In this document: one piece after another, positions 43,319 through 52,839 of the stretch
Layout of the letters: each line of letters opens with the position of its first letter
How positions within the stretch are numbered: position 1 is the first letter of the stretch
Assembly: GCA_963580285.1 (NCBI GenBank)
Contig: OY757026.1
Location: 81,447,817-81,511,816 of the forward strand
Direction of reading: 5' to 3'
DNA length: 64,000 nucleotides
From: Lucinisca nassula
Taxonomy: Eukaryota; Mollusca; Bivalvia; Lucinida; Lucinidae
The notes under the pieces: generated by a model
What the model saw: only the letters and a program-made list of their open reading frames with translations
The model's database searches: none
What the model was told of the DNA's origin: nothing
Position numbers and translations under genes: made by a program

Positions 43319-43499
43319 GGTGGACGCTAGGATGGTAGCAAATGTTGATGACTTGACAGATCCATGGATGGACAGAAGGACGCAAGTTTCGACTTCTATA
43401 GCTCGCCATGCTTAAAACGGACGCAACAAAAACATTTCTAAATTGGTCGTCTCCCCGTGAAAGTTTTTTGGTCCCCATGAGTAAGTTTCTTTTCAAACA

Positions 43500-43670
43500 C
43501 AATCATTAAAAATTCATCCAGCAATTTCTTTTCATACACATTTCATACACAATCATTAAAAATTCATACAGCAATTTCTTTTCATACACATTTCATACAC
43601 AATCATTAAAAATTCATACAGCAAGCTTACCATGATTATCTATCAGTTTCCCAATGATGACGTCAGCACG
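43500..43670 (-). pseudogene. Duplicated tail of WAC exon 44254-44722 with its donor
   Basis: Sequence at 43601-43665 matches 44222-44287: ATCATTAAAAATTCA, ACCATGATNATCTATCAGTTTCC and ATGATNTGACGT. On the minus strand it reads as the last bases of the exon (GGGAAACTGATAGATAATCATG) ending at 43631, followed by a GTAAGC donor. A 50-bp unit is triplicated just left (43501, 43551, 43601). It is not expected to be coding unless used as an alternative 3' exon end. Confidence 0.7.
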
Positions 43671-43689
43671 CACGCATGACGGACAAAAA

Positions 43690-43736
43690 GTGATCCCAAA
43701 AGCTCACCTCGTCACTACGTGACTGTGAGCTAAAAA
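43690..43736 (+). mobile_element. Helentron-like 3' end
   Basis: Hairpin GCTCACCTCGTCA CTACG TGACTGTGAGC followed by TAAAAATA. A matching 5' end was not located. Confidence 0.5.
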
Positions 43737-44067
43737 TATCACAATTTTTCACAAGAAAAACGTCCGTTTCTGAGAAATGAAAAAATGCTCTATGCTATCA
43801 TAATGACAGCCACTGAAACAACTTACATCAGGTTATGAACACCAACCCTTTTTGTACCAAATGGAATCTTCCTCCTTATACACAGTAGGAGTCTATTTCA
43901 AAATTTAGGGGTGTTAGGTTGTGTTTTCTCCAAAACTGATCTAGAAAATAGCTGAACTTTTTGCAAACAGTGTAGGCCCTGATCAGACGCCGCAGAATGC
44001 GGCGTCTGATCTGGGCCTGCACTGTTTGCCAACTATCCCTTTGAGGTTTCTGGTACCAAAAGGGTTA
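43737..44067. repeat. Second copy of the 41246 segment, with P2 MITE
   Basis: P2 occupies 43846-44067, ending GGTACCAAAAGGGTTAA. Its hairpin CAGACGCCGCAGAATGCGGCGTCTG is perfect. Confidence 0.8.
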
Positions 44068-44215
44068 ACCCCACTTTATAAAGAGGGGTATACATTATTT
44101 CCTTTATTTCTGCTCAAAAAGATAGATTGTAGGTACTCGTTAGAACTGAGAGCTGCCTCAATGAGGCGGTCCTAACAAGCACCCAAATCTCTGTTTGGAC
44201 TGGAAACAAAAATTT
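44068..44215. repeat. Q-family palindromic MITE
   Basis: CCCCACTTTATAAAGAGGGGT, then GATTGTAGGTACTCGTTAGA against CCTAACAAGCACCC. It lies 40 bp from the WAC donor at 44253. Confidence 0.6.
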
Positions 44216-44253
44216 TCAAAAACAATCATTAAAAATTCAAATAGCAAGGTTAC

Positions 44254-44722
44254 CATGATGATCTATCAGTTTCCCCATGATCTGACGTTGGTGACTCTCC
44301 ACCCCTTCCTCCTCCCCCACCTTGATCTTCTAAAACTAGTAAATTTTGTTGTGCACCTTGGCTTAGACTAGCCACTTTGCCATACACTGAGTTTATCTTG
44401 TTCTGAGAGAAGGCTGGACTGCCAGTTTGGCCCTGTGATAGCTGCGTCGCCGCCGCTGCCAAGCTGACAATTGGCGGAGACGTATGTTGATACTGAAACG
44501 ATGAGAATGTCTGTGCACTCGGGCTGGATTGCGGAGGTAATGAATTATGGGAAGGTAAATAAGGAGAACGATGGGGTGGGTAAGAGGAGGATAGACCCGC
44601 AGGGTGAGGGTGCACTGGAACCCTCTCGTCGACATGCTGGTGGTGGACAGGCCCCATTGGTTGTTGATGATGAATCTGCTGTTGCCGTGACATTACATCT
44701 GAAGATGTGGTCGTTTGGTTAG
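44254..44722 (-). CDS. WAC: WAC exon (third seen), His/Gln/Pro/Ser-rich linker
   Basis: Acceptor AAATTGCAG at 44723-44731, donor GTAACC at 44253-44248; 469 bp. With the incoming G it begins ANQTTTSSDVMSRQQQ and ends in TDRSS plus two bases, which fit the next exon's single leading base. The middle is low complexity: Gln/His near the start, a Pro/Ser/Tyr stretch, an Ala run (VSLAAAATQLSQGQ) and a Gly run (GGGGGRGG). This matches the long unstructured Ser/Pro/Gln linker of WAC. The reading frame is open throughout with no stop. An internal GTGGGG at 44297 could act as an earlier donor but would break phase. Confidence 0.8.
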
Positions 44723-44756
44723 CTGCAATTTATAGAGAAAAATAAATAAATAACCC

Positions 44757-44995
44757 TTAAGATGCAGAGAAAAACTACATCTGAAAATGTTGTCTGCTTA
44801 TGTCGTCTGCTAAATTTTTTTGCAAAATTTGTAAAAATATTTTGGCAAACAGACAAATAGTGTGCACCCAGATCAGAGTGCTCCTACAGGAGCACTCTGA
44901 TCTGGGTCCACACTGTTTGCAAAAAACTACTTTTAATGTAACCGTCAGATGGCAAAGCAGACGACAATTGTCGTGATTGGCATTTAATGGGTTAA
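44757..44995. mobile_element. P4 MITE (TTAAGATGC...) in WAC intron
   Basis: TTAAGATGCAGAGAAAAACTAC on the left and GGCATTTAATGGGTTAA on the right; GTCGTCTGCT and AGCAGACGAC are inverted. The stem CAGAGTGCTCC TACA GGAGCACTCTG carries the shared CAAACAG core flanks. Confidence 0.75.
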
Positions 44996-45029
44996 TACAC
45001 AAGTAGGGTAGAAGATATTACATAAGTGC

Positions 45030-45115
45030 TCATGTATTATTGAATTTATTAAACAAGTTGAGGAAAAGGGATAAAATGTGAGGCTTCATAAATTTAATAA
45101 TACATGTGCACGAAA
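45030..45115. repeat. W-family hairpin fragment
   Basis: CATGTATTATTGAATTTATT and AATTTAATAATACATG pair over about 70 bp; full tandem copies are at 50930-51450. Confidence 0.65.
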
Positions 45116-45345
45116 GCAAAATTCTCTTTATCATATGATCTTTAAATCACATTACTGTTCACCATTTTTAACAACAATGTTAATATTCAGCTATTAGTAA
45201 ACGTGACGTCGTTAAGAACTCAACTAGAGGATTACCGAATTTAATGGCATTACGACATGATCAGACACGATGTCATATGATAAACTCATATATTCATTAC
45301 AAGTTTAATGTCATTGGCATTTGCAAATTCTGAGCCCTTGCTACT

Positions 45346-45556
45346 GTAATGATCCTAAGTACTGGGACAGATAGGCCTAAGCAAACAGTGCAGACCCAGA
45401 TCAGGCTACTCCTGCAGTCTGATCTGGGTCTACACTGTTTGCCATTCCATCTGCACTTTTTGGACTCCTTGCTTGATCTTGAAACAAAATTGTTAAAATT
45501 TTATGAGAATTATATAGCAAATCCTCAATGTGTACTAATTTTTAGGAATTTTTACC
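45346..45556. repeat. P5 hairpin element
   Basis: GTAATGATCCTAAGTACTGG, a shortened stem (CAGGCTACTCCTGCAGTCTG), then CTCCTTGCTTGATCTTGAAA. Confidence 0.65.
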
Positions 45557-45654
45557 TTAAATCAAAATACAGTCAAAATCTCTCTGTTTCAAAGTCCAAT
45601 GGCAGACATAATACATATTTGGATATTTTAGGGAGGTTTTCCTAATCTGGTCGC

Positions 45655-45735
45655 TAAAAGGTATGTTGTGTGTTCTCATCAGAATCACCACAATGAGGCA
45701 ATTCTAATGAGTATACACAACATACCTTATTTTTA
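45655..45735. repeat. Q palindrome
   Basis: AGGTATGTTGTGTGTTCTCA and GAGTATACACAACATACCT with a loop around CACAATGAGG. Confidence 0.7.
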
Positions 45736-45784
45736 TAGAAGGTCTTAAAGATATTAAGTGATTCCCAATACCCTTTATGACCTG

Positions 45785-46055
45785 AAACTACAGTAAAATT
45801 CCTATATTAAGACCACCTTTGGAACTGTTCAAAAGTGGTCTTAAAGACCACTTTTGAACAGTTCCAAAGGTGGTCTGGAACTGTTCAAAAGTGGTCTTAA
45901 AGACCACTTTTGAACAGTTCCAAAGGTGGTCTCTGACCAGAGGACACTGTATGCAGAAAACACAAAGAAAGAATAACTGAAACTTTCTTAATAAGCTTTT
46001 TAAAGCAGAATAAGTCTCAATGTTTGGTGGTCTCAATAGCGGAATTTTACTGAAT
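45785..46055. mobile_element. T1 MITE with duplicated hairpin
   Basis: TACAGTAAAATTCCTATATT and CAATAGCGGAATTTTACTG ends. The stem GGAACTGTTCAAAAGTGGTC and its inverse occur twice in a row (45818-45870 and 45874-45932), 57 bp apart. Confidence 0.8.
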
Positions 46056-46420
46056 ATGACTAAACATCAGTAGTTCGAACTACTCCTATTTTGAACAAAT
46101 TTGCATGGTCCAAAAGTGTTCAGAGTTCTCGAAGTTTGCCTGTATACAAGAGCCACATCACGAGAAAACCTGCTTTTGCTATTTGCGAACAACAAAGGTG
46201 CTGATCAGAGTGTAACGTGCGGATCAGTGCACATTCCCAGAGCCTGATTGATTGATTGTTTTGAGTTTAACGACAACTCAACCCTTGTGGGTCATTTTGT
46301 GTCGCCTCCCACAGAAAGGGATAAAAGAGTTAGAAGAGATAGTACAGGAGATGCAAGTGAGGGACATAGGAGAAAGAGGAAAATGAATGGAAGTGTAGAA
46401 ACAGAAGAAATAACAACACC

Positions 46421-46457
46421 GCCCCCCCCCCCCCCCCCCCCCCCCACCCCCCCTCTC
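46421..46457. repeat. C-run: 24 C, one A, 7 C
   Basis: Homopolymer tract in the 44723-49149 WAC intron. On the transcribed sense of the gene it is a G-run. Confidence 0.9.
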
Positions 46458-46675
46458 CCCTATCGCAGGCCATGTCCAACTGTAAACCAATGTCAGTCGA
46501 ACGCCCTGCAGTAATGCAAGACACGCATCACCTTCGACTCACCCAACCACCCCCTTCCCCGATTCAGGTCAGTACCAATTAGTGTCCCCTACTTGTATAG
46601 TACATTGCTTGTCTGTGCAGCTGAGCAAGATAATTTGTGACTAACTTGTTTGCAAACACCGCAAAATATAAAAAT

Positions 46676-47090
46676 CTTATGTGGGTGTGAGGGATGGATT
46701 GAAAAATCCGTCCCGAGGGACACTGTCCGGCATCACGAGGCTTGCCGAGTGATGCCGGACAGTGATCCCAAGGGAGGGATTTTTCTATCCACCCCTCACA
46801 CCCATATTGGATTCTTTTTCTTGCATTACTTCGATTTCTATTGCAAATTTTTAATGCTGCTGTCACTTCGGTTACCGACGTCCGCCATTTTGTGATGACA
46901 CAACGGGTATGTTTAGTGACGTCAAGCATGACGCTGCCGGGCATGAGGTTGTAATCAACCAGTGCATTTATCAAACGCGCGATTATATTAGATTTGGGGT
47001 CGGAACACCAGGGTCAGAACATAAATTTCTATCCCAGGGTAAAATCATGGATTTCCTTGTCTGGTGTGCAAGAAGGCTTTTTCTCACGAC
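46676..47090. mobile_element. U element: palindrome plus CRE-bearing right half, copy 1
   Basis: CTTATGTGGGTGTGAGGGATGG and CCACCCCTCACACCCATATTGG are inverted, with CACTGTCCGGCATCACGAGG inside. The right half contains TGACGTCA at 46917 and CGGTTACCGACGTCCGCCAT. The same order recurs at 50034-50440. Confidence 0.75.
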
Positions 47091-47129
47091 AGGGTTCCTA
47101 AGATATACCACAAATATCCTAAAAATTTG

Positions 47130-47322
47130 GTCACCTTGAGGACTTGCTGTAATTCTCCTAAAATTTTAAAACTTATTTTTCACCATCCAACAAGTGGTCC
47201 AAACAGTGCAGACAGAATGGCAAACAGTGTAGATCCTGATCAGACTGCTCCTTCTTCAGTCTGATCTGGGTCTGCACTGTTTGCTAAGGCCTATCTGTCC
47301 CAATACTTAGAATCAATACTGT
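47130..47322. repeat. P5 hairpin element, reversed
   Basis: CCTTGAGGACTTGCTGTAATTC to GCCTATCTGTCCCAATACTTAG, shortened stem GATCAGACTG CTCCTT CTTCAGTCTGATC. Confidence 0.65.
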
Positions 47323-47420
47323 AGACCAATCTGGAAACATATGTATCAATTATCCCCAACCGTATTCATTACAACAGGAAATTTGACCCTAACTTGTGAA
47401 ACCATGAATTTAAAATAGAA

Positions 47421-47500
47421 TAGGATCGATAGCTCAGTGGTTAGTGTATTCAACTTATGATCCAGATATTTTGGGTTTGAATCCGACCACCTGAGGCGAT
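47421..47500 (+). mobile_element. S5 tRNA-headed SINE head
   Basis: GATCGATAGCTCAGTGGTTAG (A-box) and TTTGGGTTTGAATCCGACC (B-box). It lacks a pairing acceptor stem and abuts an S2 tail fragment. Confidence 0.6.
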
Positions 47501-47503
47501 TTG

Positions 47504-47612
47504 TTTCTTTGATTTGAGGTTTAACGCCCCCGTTGATACTGAAAAGGTCATTTTGGAGACGTTGCTTCCAATTTTGTGGGACTCTTACCAGACATTGAGA
47601 TGAAATGACAAC
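47504..47612 (-). mobile_element. S2 SINE tail fragment
   Basis: TTTGTTTCTTTGATTTGAGG to ACCAGACATTGAGATGAAATG. Confidence 0.7.
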
Positions 47613-47880
47613 AGATTTTTTATTAACATGCAAGTACAGGGGCAACGTCCACATTAGTGGGCCCCCTTCCAGGTAGCTGGCTTGCTGCACGCATGGCAGA
47701 TCTTACACCAAACCAATTGAACTAAAATAAATTATTATAACCTAAATAGAACAGATCAGAAACTATTCATTTACATTTGCATAGATTTATAAATCAATAT
47801 TATTTTCACATTGTGACAGCCAGCTTTGTCTCTAGCCAAAATGGCTGCTGACATCCAGGTGTAAATAGCCTGAGTGGCTG

Positions 47881-48170
47881 GTTTGTTTGTTTGTATTGGA
47901 GTTGAAGTAATTAGGTCATTTTTGAGCCGATCATTTTACCTATCCAAACTTTTGCTGGGCGGGCTTATACCTTAAGCGGTTAACCAGTACAGTACACATT
48001 CTTTCACCAGAAACTGACAACTGTCCTTCTTGAATCAGCGGAAGGGAGAGAATGACCATAGAAAAGATTCCATGATCAATCTCCATGAAAGAATGTTGCT
48101 GACCCCTGCAGGAATCGAGCCAGAGTCCTATCACCAGTCAGATGTGTATTCGACTGAGATACCGAGGCCG
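47881..48170 (-). mobile_element. S1 SINE
   Basis: GTTTGTTTGTTTGTATTGG tail, GGGCGGGCTTATACC, CTGACAACTGTCCTTCTTG and an ATCGAGCC B-box remnant. Confidence 0.75.
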
Positions 48171-48365
48171 TAGACAACATGTTCTCAGCAGATATTTTGA
48201 CTAATGACAACTAATGTAGTTCTCAGTAGTAATCACCATTTATTTTTTTTACTTTGGTCTACACACACATACCATTTTTATGTACACCGGTAGGCCATTT
48301 AACAGATTCAGGAAAAGCAACATTATTGGATCCTTATTTGAGTAATGAGTTAACCCATTGTATGT

Positions 48366-48621
48366 GGGAGACCCCGCCGGGGTCAGCAACATTCTTTCGT
48401 AGAGATTGATCGTGAAATCTTTTCTACGGTCATTCTCTCTCTTCCGCTGATTCAAGAAGGGCAGTTGTCAGTTTCTGGCGAAAGAATGTGCACTGTACTG
48501 GTTAACTGCTTACGTATAAGCATGCCCAGGAAAGTGCTGATAGGTAAACTGACCGGCTCAAAAATGACCTAAATAGTGTTGACTGGGCCGTAAAACTCCA
48601 ATACAAACAAACAAACAAACT
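48366..48621 (+). mobile_element. S1 SINE, plus orientation, head missing
   Basis: Starts GGAGACCCCGCCGGGGTCAG, after the B-box, and ends in AATACAAACAAACAAACAAAC. It is inverted relative to the copy at 47881-48170. Confidence 0.8.
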
Positions 48622-48689
48622 GTCATTGTCAATGTCAACAATGTTATTTCTTTTATGCTTTACGTATAACCAATTGTATAATATGAAAC

Positions 48690-48845
48690 TTCTGTTAGCA
48701 AACAGGGCAGGCCCTGTTCAGAAACTGTGTTCTGTGGCATCTGATCTGGGCCTATACTGTTTGCTAAGGTACCCCTTCAGGGAGTCGAACCCGCGTCCTC
48801 CTGATCTCGAGTCAGACGCGCATCCGACTGAGCCACTGAGGCCGG
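48690..48845. mobile_element. MITE core (P3-type) fused to an S1 tRNA head
   Basis: GTTAGCAAACAGGGCAGGCC to CTATACTGTTTGCTAAGGTA is the hairpin core; 48780-48845 is an S1 head on the minus strand (GCCGGCCTCAGTGGCTCAGT, GGGTTCGACTCC). Confidence 0.65.
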
Positions 48846-48902
48846 CATTGACAACGACAGAAAATGATCCCTATGTTGCTCCTGCTTGCTAAATCAATAG
48901 AG

Positions 48903-49135
48903 TGAGTGAGTGAGTTTTAGGTCTCACCAACAGCTTAAGTCATATGGAGACTGGAACTCGGTTTAAAGACTCATCCGTAAGTCTCGAGAAGCCCAGGATC
49001 AAACCTGCGACCCCTGGTTTACAAGGCAAGTAGCATAACCACTGCTCCACGGAGGCTTCTACGCTAAATCATTTTACAAGGCAAGTAGCATAACCACTGC
49101 TCCACGGAGGCTTCTATGCTAAATCATTTGAGACA
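48903..49135 (-). mobile_element. S3 SINE with duplicated tRNA head end
   Basis: TGAGTTTTAGGTCTCACCAAC tail side; minus-strand head CCGTGGAGCAGTGGTTATGC. A 56-bp piece with AAGGCAAGTAGCATAACCAC is repeated at 49078-49130, ending only about 10 bp from the WAC donor at 49149. Confidence 0.7.
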
Positions 49136-49149
49136 AAAAGCTTTCTTAC

Positions 49150-49218
49150 CAACACTGGTCTGATGGGCGGCAATCTGTTTTGACAGAGCCTCCTGCAACT
49201 TCTGTAAGGTCTGTAATG
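49150..49218 (-). CDS. WAC: WAC exon (second seen), short heptad-like helix
   Basis: A 69-bp exon, acceptor TTCTTGCAG at 49219-49227, donor GTAAGA at 49149-49144. With the incoming G it reads ALQTLQKLQEALSKQIAAHQ then TSV, with one base carried on. Leu, Ile and Ala spacing suggests a short amphipathic helix. Length is a multiple of three with phase 1 on both sides, so skipping it would keep the frame. Confidence 0.8.
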
Positions 49219-49362
49219 CTGCAAGAATAAACAAACATTATTAGAGATCAAGGAGTTCAAATGCTGTTTCTTTTAGAGTGAAGACTACAAAGGTCATATT
49301 GAATCAGACACTTGATTTATTACACTTTTCCTTGGCAGGATTAGTCCTTCCAGCACACTTTT

Positions 49363-49587
49363 CTTAAGACGCCGAGAAAAACTACATATGAAAATGTCGT
49401 CTGCTTGTGTAGTCTGCTTAATATTTTTGCAAACTTTTTAAAAAATATTTTTGCATACAGGCAAACAGTGTGGGTCCAGATCCAATAGGAGCAGTCTGAT
49501 CTGGGTCAACAATGTTGCAATGTTTGCAAAAAAATACTTTTAAGGTAACCGACAGACGGCAAAGCAGACAACAATAGTCGTGAAATT
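49363..49587. mobile_element. P4 MITE
   Basis: TTAAGACGCCGAGAAAAACTAC and GGCAAAGCAGACAACAATAG; the stem is partly lost (CAATAGGAGCAGTCTGATC). Confidence 0.65.
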
Positions 49588-49620
49588 AAAATTAGATTAA
49601 AATTAAGACTAATCTATCTT

Positions 49621-49762
49621 TAACCCTTATCCTGCTGAATAAATTTACTTAACCACACCCATTTTACTGTCCACCAATCAAATTACTTGATATAATGTAT
49701 CCATTCAATTCACAAACTGCATGACAAACAGTGTATATCCTGATCAGATGGCTTCTTCAGAA
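49621..49762. mobile_element. P1 MITE, left half
   Basis: TTAACCCTTATCCTGCTGAA, breaking in the hairpin at GGCTTCTTCAGAA, followed directly by P5 sequence. Confidence 0.7.
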
Positions 49763-49774
49763 CAGAAACTAATT

Positions 49775-49965
49775 ATTGTGACAGACAGGCCTAAGCAAAC
49801 GGTGCAGACCCAGATCAGAGTCTGATCTCGGTCTACACCGTTTGCCATTCAGTGTGCACCTTTTGGACTCCTTGCTGGATCATGAACCAAATTTGTAAAA
49901 CTTCTAAGAGAATTACAGCAAGTCCTCAAGGTGTCCAAATTTTTAGGAGTTTTACAGTAACCTGT
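49775..49965. repeat. P5 hairpin element
   Basis: TTGTGACAGACAGGCCTAAG, shortened core ATCAGAGTCTGATC, CTCCTTGCTGGATCATGAAC, and GGTGTCCAAATTTTTAGGAG. Confidence 0.65.
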
Positions 49966-50033
49966 CGAACCATTCTTCTTGCAAACCAGATAAGGAAATC
50001 CATGACTTTGTCTGGGATAGAATATAAGAATCT

Positions 50034-50440
50034 TATATGGGTGTGAGGTGTGGATGGAAAAATCCGTCCCGAGGGTCACTGTCCGGCATCACGAGGCTTG
50101 CTGAGTGATGCCAGACAGTGATCCCGAGGAACGGATTTTTCTATCCACCCCTCACACCCATATTGGATTCTTTTTCTTGCATACCTTCAATTTCTTAGCG
50201 CGGATTTTAATGCTGCAGTCACTTCGGTTACCAACGTCCGCCATATTGTGTTGACACTGCAGGAATGTTTAGTGACGTCGTAGTGACGTCATCCATAACG
50301 AAAGCGCATAGGAGATCGTAATCAACCAGTGCATTTATCAAACACGCGATTACATTCGATTCTGGGTCGGAACACCAGGGCCAGAACATAAAATTCTATC
50401 CCAGGGTAAAATCACGGATTTCCTTGTCTGGTGTCCAAGA
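50034..50440. mobile_element. U element, copy 2
   Basis: Same palindrome as 46676 (GGGTGTGAGGTGTGG / CCACCCCTCACACCC). The right half has two CRE-like sites (TAGTGACGTCG, AGTGACGTCATCC near 50272-50290). Confidence 0.75.
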
Positions 50441-50480
50441 AATTCTGTTCCTAACCTGGTGCTATGTTAAGAAATAGATG

Positions 50481-50682
50481 TTAACCCATTTAGTACCGGA
50501 AACCCAGAAAACGGGTACCAGGGCAAACAGTGCAGGCCCAGATCAGACGCCGCAGAACGCGGCGTCTGATCAGGGCCTCCACTGTTTGCTTAAAGTTCAG
50601 TCATTTTCCAAATAAATTTTGATGAAAACACAACCTGACACCCCTAAATTTTGAAATGGGCTCCTGCTATATATAATGAAAC
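50481..50682. mobile_element. P2 MITE, right end lost
   Basis: TTAACCCATTTAGTACCGG, perfect stem CAGACGCCGCAGAACGCGGCGTCTG, ACACAACCTGACACCCC, then truncation. Confidence 0.75.
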
Positions 50683-50689
50683 TTTCTGG

Positions 50690-50850
50690 TGGTGTTGTGC
50701 AAGAATCTAATATGGGGTTCTATTGTAGCTGGGCATTTCCAACCCCCTCAGGGTGACCTTGATGATCGGAGCCTCGGTTCCACTCAGCATGGCTATCTCT
50801 CGGGTTGGAAATGCCAATTTACAACAAAACCCCATATCAGATTCTTATAG
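50690..50850. repeat. V hairpin
   Basis: AAGAATCTAATATGGGGTT and AACCCCATATCAGATTCTT are inverted; inside, GGCATTTCCAACCC pairs with GGGTTGGAAATGCC. Confidence 0.75.
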
Positions 50851-50929
50851 TCCTATCCTACTCTAGAGACAATCAACCAACCAGTCCAATCAGTGCTCTG
50901 ATTTTCCCTGACGAAAGAAAAATAGAGGA

Positions 50930-51450
50930 TCTTATATGAGTGCTTATGTACTATTGAATTTATTAAGTTGAGAAAAAGGGATAAAATGCTCGGCAAAGCC
51001 TCGCATTTTATCCCTTTTCCTCAACGCGTTTAATAAATTATTGATTTAGAGGATCTTACATGAGTGCTCATGTATTATTGAATTTATTGAACGAGTTGAG
51101 GAAAAGGAATCAAATGCGAGGCTTTGCCGAGCATTTTATCCCTTTTCCTCAACGGGTTTGATAAATTATTGATTTAGAGGATCTTACATGAGTGCTCATG
51201 TACGAGTATTATTGAATTTATTGAACAAGTTGAGGAAAAGGGATAAAATGCGAGGTTTTGCCAAGCATTTTATTCTTTTTCTTCAACGCGTTTAATAAAT
51301 TATTGGTTTAGAGGATCTTACATGAAAGCTCATGTATTATTGAATTTATTAAACGAGTGAGGAAGAGAGATAAAATGTGAGGCTTTGCCGAGCATTTTAT
51401 TCCTTTTTCTCAACAAGTTTATTAAATTCAATACTACATGGACACGAATG
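50930..51450. repeat. W array: four palindromic units of about 125 bp
   Basis: GAGGATCTTACATGAGTGCT starts units at about 50927, 51057, 51177 and 51310. Each unit folds: GAGGAAAAGGGATAAAATGC against GCATTTTATCCCTTTTCCTC. It sits in the 49219-51694 WAC intron. Confidence 0.8.
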
Positions 51451-51694
51451 TAAGATTCTATTTATTGAATGACATTTAAAATGCATTTTATTCATGATTT
51501 TTGAAAAATAATTGTCAATATTCCAGCACTAGTGAATGCGACATCGTTCAGAATGTCTTGCGTGTAAGTGTAAGGTTACAAAATTTATATAACTAACTTG
51601 CATATTTAATCCACTAGTGGATTACGGAATTTATTACATGGCATTATTAACACTCTAAGATGCAACGTCATGTGATAAATTGAAATTAACTTAC

Positions 51695-51907
51695 CCTTAT
51701 TTGTGAGTTCTTGATTATTTTTTCCTCCACTAAGCTGGTTTATTAGCACTGGTATACTACTGATATTTAAATCTGAACCCGCTGGCAATGACCCCGAAGA
51801 CGTCAAAGCGTGAAGGTTATTGGCTATCTGCGGCGTTCCAGCACAATTTGAAGATCTTAGACTAGTGGGAGTACTATCAGGGGATATGTCCATGTCCTCG
51901 TTAGGGT
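51695..51907 (-). CDS. WAC: WAC exon (first seen), acidic start and Asn/Leu-rich segment
   Basis: A 213-bp exon, acceptor CTATTTTCAG at 51908-51917, donor GTAAGT at 51694-51689. It reads PNEDMDISPDSTPTSLRSSN, then a Thr/Ser/Leu-rich part with LNISSIPVLINQLSGG and NNQELTNKG. The LNISSIPVLINQ part resembles the vertebrate WAC segment where short hydrophobic helices precede the C-terminal block. Two bases of the first codon come from this exon and one from an exon upstream, so the gene continues beyond 51907. The identity rests mainly on the fourth exon plus phase continuity. Confidence 0.75.
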
Positions 51908-51952
51908 CTGAAAATAGAACAATACACAGCTCTGGATAATGGTTTAGTATTT

Positions 51953-52429
51953 AGCACTTATCTTGCAGAATATTCAGTTTAACCACACCCATTTCTGACT
52001 TTGAACCAATCAGATTACTTGATGTAATATATTCCTACAAATTCATAAATTGAATGTCAAACAGTGTAGAGGCGGACCGTCCATGCTAATAAACCCTATT
52101 GGTTTCATTGGGCGACAGGGCTTGAGATGTCATTTCATCTCAATGTCGGGTAAAAGTCCCACAAAATTGGAAGCAATGTCTCCAAAATGACCTTTACAGT
52201 ATTGACGGGGACTTTAAACCTCAAATCAAACAAACAAATTTCTGACTATTCACTAATCAAATTACTTGATATACCGGTAAATGTATTTGTTCAATTCACA
52301 AACTGCATGATCAACTGTGGAGATCCTGATCAGATGGCTTCTCCAGAAGCCAGAAGCCATCTGATTCTGATTTGGATCTACACTGTTTTTAAAGGTTGGG
52401 GTAACGTCATGTCAATCCGGATAAGGGTT
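51953..52429. mobile_element. P1 MITE joined with an S2 SINE
   Basis: P1 left part to GTCAAACAGTGTAG at 52066; S2 body on the plus strand at 52067-52232 (GCGGACCGTCCATGC to CAAATCAAACAAACAAAT); then P1 sequence restarts at TTCTGACTATTCACTAATC and ends GGATAAGGGTTAA. The overlap of P1 parts suggests two P1 copies bridged by the SINE. Confidence 0.65.
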
Positions 52430-52640
52430 AACCCTTATCCTGCTGTTCATGACAACTCCTATCTTTGCAAACACTGTAGATCCAGATCAGATGGCTTCTA
52501 AAGAAGCCATCTGATCAGGATCTACAGTTTGCCATTCAGTTTATGAATTTGTAGGAATAAATTACATCAAGTAATCTTGACTTGGTTCAAAGTCAGAAAT
52601 GGGTGTGGCTAAATTAATTTGTGCAGCAGGATAAGTGTTA
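52426..52640. mobile_element. P1 MITE sharing TTAA with its left neighbour
   Basis: TTAACCCTTATCCTGCTG to GCAGCAGGATAAGTGTTAA, orientation opposite to the left copy. Confidence 0.8.
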
Positions 52641-52684
52641 AAGTCTTTTTTGTAGTCTTAGCTCTAGCAGCTATCTTATGTGTG

Positions 52685-52760
52685 TGTGAGTTTTACGTCC
52701 CACCAACAGCTAAGGTCATACTGAGATGTAACCGCGGTTTAAAGACTCATCCTAGCAGCC
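52685..52760 (-). mobile_element. S3 SINE fragment
   Basis: GTGAGTTTTACGTCCCACC, CAGCTAAGGTCATACTGAGATG, CGGTTTAAAGACTCATCC. Confidence 0.6.
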
Positions 52761-52839
52761 ATGTTATGTGTAACAATTCAAGGAATTTAGGTGCAAGGCC
52801 TTGTGAAAAATATTTCTATGACATTCTGTTGGTTGTTTG

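Noticed and set aside
44297..44303. GTGGGG as alternative donor of the third WAC exon
   Set aside because: It would leave one base instead of two and break phase with both acceptors of the next exon.
44471..44722. 83-codon plus-strand frame opposite the WAC exon
   Set aside because: It is the shadow of the minus-strand exon, which has correct splice sites and phase; the plus frame has none.
46248..46514. 88-codon plus-strand frame with a proline run
   Set aside because: The proline run is only the C homopolymer, and no splice sites or conserved flank were seen.
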